The notes under the pieces were generated by a model that saw only the letters and a list, made by a program, of their open reading frames with translations, was not told the DNA's origin and did no database searches. A DNA stretch of 30,160 bases from Colwellia_A sp041890515 (GTDB taxonomy: Bacteria; Pseudomonadota; Gammaproteobacteria; Enterobacterales; Alteromonadaceae): assembly GCA_041890515.1 (NCBI GenBank), contig JASDWX010000018.1, positions 1-30,160 on the forward strand. Reading direction: 5' to 3'. Below are positions 25,674 to 30,160 of the stretch, in pieces. A program made the translations under genes and the position numbers. The first letter of the stretch is position 1. Each line of letters opens with the position of its first letter.

Positions 25674-26741
25674 ATGTCGAGCAAAACGTTTAGTAAAAAT
25701 ACTAAAAAAATGAAGAGTTCCCAAAGTGGTCGTCGATTAACGTTGAAAGACGTTGCTAAAAAAGCTGAAGTGAGTGCTATTACAGTTTCCAGGGTAGTCA
25801 ATAACTATGCTGGAGTTCGTGAAAATGTGCGTAAAAAAGTAGAAGCAGCAATCAGTGAACTTGGTTACATACCTAACCGTTCTGCGAGTGTTTTAGCTTC
25901 ATCACGTTCAAAATTAATTGGTGTGCTAATCCCTTCATTGTCTAATGTGGTATTTAACGACGTATTAAGTGGCATATACGACATAGCTGGCCCGGCTAAT
26001 TATCAAGTGTTATTAGCCAATACCCATTATTCAGTGGAAGAAGAAGAACGAGCCATTCGAACTTTGCTTGGACAATCTCCTGAAGGTTTAATTGTTACTG
26101 GTGGAGAACAAACAGAGGCAACCAAGGCCATGTTAAAAGCTTCAGGTATACCTGTGGTGCAAATCATGGATAAAGTCTTATTCCCCATAGATATCAATGT
26201 TGGTTTTTCTCACTTTGAAGCAGGTGCCGCTGTTGCTCAGTCATTGTTAGATAAATCATACCGTAAAATTGGTTTTCTTGGCGCCAGAATGGATCCAAGA
26301 ACCTGTGCTCGACTTGCAGGTTTCGAGTCTGTACTTTCTGCCGCTGATTGCCTTGAGCCAAAGCGATTTATCACTAATCCTAAACCTTCTTCAGTTGCCA
26401 TGGGGGCTACGTTATTTAGGAAGTTAATGGCTGTTACAGAAGGTGACTGCGATGCAATCTTTTGTTGTAACGACGATTTAGCCTTAGGAGCATTACATGA
26501 ATGTAAAAAAATGCATCTTCATGTACCAAATAAGTTCGGTATATGCGGATTTAATGATATTGAAATGGCAGCATACGCCGAACCCGCATTATCAAGTGTC
26601 AACGTGAACCGATACGAAATGGGGAGCCGTGCTATGGGGGTTATACTCGAACGTTTAAATAACCTAGCAAAAACACCCCAAAACCAGCCAAACTATATTG
26701 ATACAGGGTTTGAGCTGTTCATGCGTAAGACAACACGTTAA
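25674..26741 (+). CDS. gntR: LacI-family repressor, GntR-like
   Basis: This is a 355-aa regulator. A basic, Ser/Lys-rich extension of about 20 residues precedes the LacI helix-turn-helix (RLTLKDVAKKAEVSAITVSRVV) and the hinge (LGYIPNRSASVLAS). The sugar-binding core follows: SKLIGVLIPSLSNVVFNDVL, ANTHYSVEEEERAIRTLL, IPVVQIMD, VGFSHFEAG, GFLGARMD, IFCCNDDLALGAL and GFNDIEMAAYAEPALSSV. The text tracks E. coli GntR closely (IGVLLPSLTNQVFAEVL, VELMD, VGFDNFEA, YLGARLDERT, FCTNDDLAVGA). Gluconate would be the inducer by analogy. AAGGTG precedes the ATG. It follows gntP by 88 nt, with its own likely control region. Confidence 0.9.
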   Translation: MSSKTFSKNTKKMKSSQSGRRLTLKDVAKKAEVSAITVSRVVNNYAGVRENVRKKVEAAISELGYIPNRSASVLASSRSKLIGVLIPSLSNVVFNDVLSGIYDIAGPANYQVLLANTHYSVEEEERAIRTLLGQSPEGLIVTGGEQTEATKAMLKASGIPVVQIMDKVLFPIDINVGFSHFEAGAAVAQSLLDKSYRKIGFLGARMDPRTCARLAGFESVLSAADCLEPKRFITNPKPSSVAMGATLFRKLMAVTEGDCDAIFCCNDDLALGALHECKKMHLHVPNKFGICGFNDIEMAAYAEPALSSVNVNRYEMGSRAMGVILERLNNLAKTPQNQPNYIDTGFELFMRKTTR

Positions 26742-26795
26742 CAACTCCAATTTAAGATAACAGCATAATACTGAAGATATGACGAACAATACTAA

Positions 26796-26819
26796 GTAAT
26801 AACACTTAACAGTTATTAC
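26796..26819. promoter_or_regulatory. Perfect 8-8-8 palindrome before the lactonase gene
   Basis: GTAATAAC (26796-26803) and GTTATTAC (26812-26819) are exact inverted repeats separated by 8 nt, ending 20 nt before the ATG at 26840. The same geometry (8-bp arms, 8-nt gap) occurs before gntP. No T-run follows, so it is more likely an operator or 5'-UTR hairpin than a terminator. Confidence 0.5.
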
Positions 26820-26839
26820 AAACTTAACTGAGGTGCATT

Positions 26840-28069
26840 ATGATTTGTAAACAAAGTAAATCTAAAAAACTCACATTTATTGCTATTATTTGTAGTAGTT
26901 TATTAGTTGTTTCCTGTAAGAATACCACCGCCACCGCCACCGCCACCGCCACCGACACTAAAATTCAAGTGAAAAAAAGTAATAACATTACCTCGACGAA
27001 TACATTAAAAGCCATTGCTAACACCAATGCATTATATTGCCCAAAGGGCTCTGAAAATCTACAACTGAACTTAAGCAATGTAAAACTGACACGCGCGAAA
27101 AACATCCCATTAATGTATCAAGGGTATAATAATATTGAAGGCCCTGTTTGGCATGACGGCGCATTGTATTATTCAAATATGGGATCACATCAGCCAGATA
27201 AAAATGGTTTTATATTAAGTAACCAAACCACTATTTGGCGATGGTCTCCAGGTAATCAACCACAAATTTGGATGAAAGACTCCGCTGCAGGCTCCAATGG
27301 TTTGGCTTTAGATAATCAAGGTGATTTAGTGGCTACACGTCAACTAGATGGCTCTCTTTCCTCTATAAACTGGAAAACTAAACAAGTAACACCTATTGTC
27401 AGCGCTTTTCAAAGCAAACGCTTTAATTCTCCTAATGACTTAACCATTACTTATGATAATAACGTATATTTCACTGATCCAAACTGGAATACGCCATCAA
27501 ATATTAACGTTGTGGATACTCAAGGCGGTGGTCAACCGGGTTCAATTGAATCAGGACAACGAATTTACCATGTTGACGTTAACAAAAAAGTAAATGCTAC
27601 AAAGGTTACGGAACTTTTGCCTGCATTGGGTGACAAGCCTAACGGTATTATATTATCACTTGACCAACAGCAACTTATTGTTGGTGGCTTGCAAGGTTTA
27701 TGGGCTTTTGATTTAAAATTGGGAGAAGTCTCTAACCCTGAACAACTCCTAGATACTCCCATTGACGGACTAGGTAAAGACTGTAGCGGTAATATATATG
27801 TTACTACTACCCGTAAGATGCCAGAAAGAAAAGATGGTCAAGTTGTAGTTGTACTAAATAAAAAATACAAAGAAGTTGGCGAATTACCAGTAGAAGGAAT
27901 TCACATTGTCACAAATATAGCTTTTGGTGGCAATGATGGAAAAACGTTATTTGTAACTTCACTAACAGCGCCAATGGAGGGTGATAAACGCCGTTTATGT
28001 GGTAATACACCTTGTTTAAAAGCAGGTATTTACACCACAAAACTTAACGTGCAAGGTTTTCCATTTTGA
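26840..28069 (+). CDS. Exported SMP-30/gluconolactonase-like lipoprotein
   Basis: This is a 409-aa protein with a lipoprotein signal (lipobox L-V-V-S-C, Cys26), then a Thr/Ala repeat linker and a six-bladed beta-propeller of the SMP-30 family. Candidate metal and substrate ligands stand at the expected places: Glu100 (IEGPVWHDG), Asn199 (FNSPNDLTI), Asn268 (DKPNGIILS) and Asp309 (PIDGLGKD). Family members open gluconolactone or related sugar lactones using a divalent metal. Four cysteines (one near residue 62, one at DCSGN, two in RLCGNTPCLK) could form disulfides, fitting an exported enzyme. With a gluconate symporter, kinase and repressor upstream, a lactone-to-gluconate step outside the cytoplasm is a coherent role. 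A GAGGTG ribosome site precedes the ATG. Confidence 0.9.
   Translation: MICKQSKSKKLTFIAIICSSLLVVSCKNTTATATATATDTKIQVKKSNNITSTNTLKAIANTNALYCPKGSENLQLNLSNVKLTRAKNIPLMYQGYNNIEGPVWHDGALYYSNMGSHQPDKNGFILSNQTTIWRWSPGNQPQIWMKDSAAGSNGLALDNQGDLVATRQLDGSLSSINWKTKQVTPIVSAFQSKRFNSPNDLTITYDNNVYFTDPNWNTPSNINVVDTQGGGQPGSIESGQRIYHVDVNKKVNATKVTELLPALGDKPNGIILSLDQQQLIVGGLQGLWAFDLKLGEVSNPEQLLDTPIDGLGKDCSGNIYVTTTRKMPERKDGQVVVVLNKKYKEVGELPVEGIHIVTNIAFGGNDGKTLFVTSLTAPMEGDKRRLCGNTPCLKAGIYTTKLNVQGFPF
26927..26953 (+). repeat. In-frame ACCGCC hexanucleotide repeat
   Basis: Four tandem ACCGCC units plus ACC encode Thr-Ala repeats just after the lipid-attached cysteine of the lactonase. The block is GC-rich in an AT-rich gene. 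Copy changes would keep the frame and alter only tether length. Confidence 0.95.
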
Positions 28070-28114
28070 ATGGTAATACCGATCGGACAAATTAATTGAT
28101 CCGAGAGATTTTAT

Positions 28115-28858
28115 CTAAGTATTATTTGAACAATGCTCTTGTCTAAATGCAGAAGGACTTTGATCGAATAACTTTTGAAATTGACGACTAAAATAACTGT
28201 GATCAGCAAAGCCCGTATCATTAGCAATAGTGGCAATAGCAATATTGGTTTCTATGAGTAAGCGTCGCGCATTTTCTAAGCGTACTTCATTGATAAACTG
28301 TTTAGGTGTTTGACGTAAATATTTTTTAAACCGTCGCTCTAATGCACTTATAGACAAATGGGTGATATCGGCAAGTTCTTTCAAACAAATATTTTTCATA
28401 TAGTTTTTACGCACATAAGCAACAGGTGCCTTTAAGGCATCCATTCCAGACAGTGCTAGTGATGTTTTTTTTAGGTGTCGTGAAATACCATAAGAGCCAA
28501 TAGGTTTTCCCTGCTCATCAAGTAAAGGCCGTTTTGATGTAGTAAACCAAGCGATATCACCTGATGTAGTATTATTCATTTCTAAGCGGTTATTAACAAC
28601 TTCGCCGTGCATCACTTTCTGATCATCGACACTAAACTGTTTAGCAAGATGAGCAGGAGAAAAATCAAAATCACTTAACCCGATAATTTGAACAAGTGAC
28701 GTTACGCCAATATGCTCCAAAAAGAATTGATTTGCATAAACAAAACAATTTTTTTCATCCTTTACCCAAAAAAGCACATCAGGCATCAGGTCAAACATTT
28801 CAATAATTTGTTTTACACTAAACTGATTAACAAACCTATCTACACAAGCTGTCGACAT
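28115..28858 (-). CDS. AraC-family regulator with N-terminal PAS domain
   Basis: This is a 247-aa regulator. The N-terminal ~125 residues form a PAS fold (MPDVLFWVKDEKNCFVYANQ, FFLEHIGV, IIGLSDFDFSP, WFTTSKRPLLDEQGKPIGSYGISR), which senses a small ligand or cofactor. The C-terminal ~100 residues are an AraC double helix-turn-helix: CLKELADITHLSISALERRFKKYL, then TPKQFINEVRLENARRLL and IANDTGFADHSYFSRQFQKLFDQSPSAFRQ. The frame is open from GTG 28873 and ATG 28864, but ATG 28858 has GGAG at the best distance. It is divergent from the TonB receptor, a common arrangement for a regulator and its target, and converges on the lactonase gene with 45 nt between. Confidence 0.93.
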   Translation of the reverse strand: MSTACVDRFVNQFSVKQIIEMFDLMPDVLFWVKDEKNCFVYANQFFLEHIGVTSLVQIIGLSDFDFSPAHLAKQFSVDDQKVMHGEVVNNRLEMNNTTSGDIAWFTTSKRPLLDEQGKPIGSYGISRHLKKTSLALSGMDALKAPVAYVRKNYMKNICLKELADITHLSISALERRFKKYLRQTPKQFINEVRLENARRLLIETNIAIATIANDTGFADHSYFSRQFQKLFDQSPSAFRQEHCSNNT

Positions 28859-29320
28859 AGTCATCTTCTCCACCTTCCATACGTAAACATTGTTTTACTC
28901 GCGATTGAATACCTGAACAAATAACAGTGTATGGTCTCAGTGAAAAAATTACAACGCCGATTTTGTTGTATAAAAAACCGATTTACTCTTAACACTTCCT
29001 TGAAAAACATCTTTATAGTAAATAATCACTTTTTATGAATATTTATACATTTAAATTTATTGTACAAAGTGTGTTGATTTTTAAGCGTATCTATATTTAT
29101 TTGATTGGAAGTCAATTCTAAATTACAAATTGACTAGCGGAAAAATAAATTTCATTCGTCTGTATACATAGGAAAAGGAAATCTGGGGTTCAAGAAAACC
29201 AGGGGGAATAAGAAACAAAGTATAACAAGAAAGCAGAAAGGTTTAGCTATAGACGAATGTAAAAGCAGTATCGTATGCACTTCACCTTCATAATAAAAAA
29301 CTATAATAGGCAACATAAAC
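28859..29320. other. Divergent control region between the PAS-AraC and TonB receptor genes
   Basis: These 462 nt have no credible gene. Short inverted repeats that could be operators are GTAAA-N6-TTTAC (28883-28898) and ACAAC-N9-GTTGT (28951-28969), with CCGATTT repeated nearby. From about 29165 to 29240 the plus strand is strikingly purine-rich (AGGAAAAGGAAA, AGGGGGAATAAGAAA), probably part of the receptor's 5' leader. A 79-aa minus-strand open frame (29152-29391) is the shadow of that bias and the signal-peptide region. Confidence 0.45.
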
Positions 29321-30160
29321 ATGATGAACAAAAATAATAAAACCTTTAATAAATCATTACTCGCCAAAACCATCAGTGTAATGCTTGGCACTTCAGTGAT
29401 GGTGCCAGTGTTAGCAGAAGAAACTAAGAAAGAAGAAGAAAAAGTTGAAATTATTCAAGTCACCGGTATGCGAGGCAGTTTATCTCAATCAATGAATGTT
29501 AAGCGTCAATCATCGGGTGTTGTTGATGCTATTTCTGCTGTGGATATGGGGCAATTTCCTGATACCAATCTCGCAGAATCTTTGCAACGTATTACGGGTG
29601 TGTCAATTAACCGAGTTAACGGTGAAGGTTCAGAAGTCACCGTACGTGGCTTTGGTGGTAACTTTAATTTAGTGACTTTAAATGGTCGTCAAATGCCAGC
29701 AGCAAACGTTGGCACTATTACGGGGNNNNNNNNNNATTACGGGTAACCCACAAGATAAAGGCGCGGCAGGTACGAGTCGCTCATTTGATTTCTCAAATCT
29801 TGCCTCTGAAGGCGTAAGTGGAATCGAAGTCTATAAAACAGGACGTGCTGCGGGTTCTTCTGGTGGTATTGGTGCAACAATCAACATCAATACAGTTAAA
29901 CCACTTGAACAAAGCGAAAATTCAGCATCTATTGGCGTTAAAGGCGTTAAAGATGAAAGTGGTGACGGTATCACACCTGAAATAAGTGGTGTAACAACTT
30001 GGGTAAATGAAGACTCAACTTTTGGTGTTTCATTATTTGGCTCATTTCAAGAGCGTGACTCAGGTAGTCGACACATGAGTACTGAAGTGTACGAATTACG
30101 TACATATAATGGTGCAGAAGACTTAGACTCTCTTACCACTGTCTCTTATACACATCTCGC
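29321..30160 (+). CDS. TonB-dependent receptor, N-terminal part (runs off the window, crossed by an N gap)
   Basis: This outer-membrane transporter starts with a signal peptide (NKSLLAKTISVMLGTSVMVPVLA, broken after about residue 32) followed by IIQVTGMRGSLSQSM, a TonB-box-like segment. The plug domain follows: DAISAVDMGQFPDTNLAESLQ, RITGVSINRVNGEGSEVTVRG, VTLNGRQMP, then FDFSNLASEGVSGIEVYKTG and GGIGATININTVKP, with early barrel sequence (TTWVNEDSTFGVSLFGSF). The text is typical of the TonB-Xanth-Caul type receptors of marine bacteria, often linked to carbohydrate uptake. Ten Ns interrupt the reading frame; collapsing a repeated 8-mer on both sides restores it. Given the neighbouring regulator, lactonase and gluconate genes, a sugar or sugar-acid substrate is a reasonable guess. 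Confidence 0.92.
29726..29735. other. Assembly gap (10 N)
   Basis: Ten Ns separate two contig ends that share ATTACGGG (29717-29724 and 29736-29743). The placeholder length is arbitrary. Merging the two copies removes 19 nt and makes the receptor frame continuous. Confidence 0.97.

Noticed and set aside
28073..28096. Palindrome CCGATCGG plus an imperfect CGGA...TCCG stem between the converging lactonase and AraC genes as a terminator
   Set aside because: The stem has two internal mismatches and no T-run on either strand, so support is too weak.
29183..29203. Short hairpin (CTGG-bulge-TT / AACCAG) in the receptor leader as a riboswitch
   Set aside because: Only six pairs with a bulge and no conserved riboswitch core.
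29152..29391. 79-aa hydrophobic minus-strand open frame
   Set aside because: It is the antisense of the purine-rich leader and the receptor signal peptide; its hydrophobicity is explained by that bias.

Overview
The window is an AT-rich segment of a chromosome from a marine gammaproteobacterium, most likely Alteromonadales and Colwellia- or Thalassotalea-like. This rests on protein style (ElyC, DUF6279, DUF938, COG3146, a long TonB-dependent receptor) and base composition, and is inference because no rRNA or other marker gene is present. Most of the sequence is ordinary protein-coding DNA. No tRNA, rRNA, CRISPR array, complete insertion sequence or prophage was seen. A run of ten N at 29726-29735 shows that this is a scaffolded draft.

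Layout. Positions 1-2445 carry housekeeping-type genes: the 3' end of a methyltransferase gene, a Nif3/YbgI protein, a convergent elyC and a small unknown gene. Positions 2526-8776 form one operon: a lipoprotein RND adaptor, an RND pump, an OmpR-type response regulator and its histidine kinase, which is an efflux pump carrying its own two-component system. Facing it, 8930-11586 is a two-gene molybdenum hydroxylase operon (isoquinoline 1-oxidoreductase type) with a clear terminator.

Positions 11.9-15.1 kb are a decay zone. They hold a broken fragment of an IS110-type transposase, an Atm1-type ABC exporter cut by a frameshifting deletion just before its H-loop, and the scattered remains of a small lipoprotein gene. 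An intact SRPBCC gene sits among them. Positions 15334-19803 are a second RND adaptor/pump pair, followed by a DUF6279 lipoprotein.

Positions 20.8-23.3 kb hold a membrane-anchored methyltransferase, a COG3146 acyltransferase and a DUF938 methyltransferase. Directly before the acyltransferase lie a 12-nt direct repeat and an eight-copy TATAAA microsatellite, which could act as a length-variable promoter.

Positions 23.5-30.2 kb look like a sugar-acid acquisition locus: divergent gluconokinase (gntK) and gluconate symporter (gntP) genes, a GntR-like LacI-family repressor, an exported SMP-30/gluconolactonase-like lipoprotein, a PAS-AraC regulator and the start of a TonB-dependent receptor. A plausible reading is outer-membrane uptake, periplasmic lactone opening, gluconate import and phosphorylation. 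Small palindromes and a shared 11-mer in the promoters hint at common control. I found no clearly new system. The most distinctive items are the microsatellite promoter, the decay zone and the surface-to-cytoplasm sugar-acid locus.
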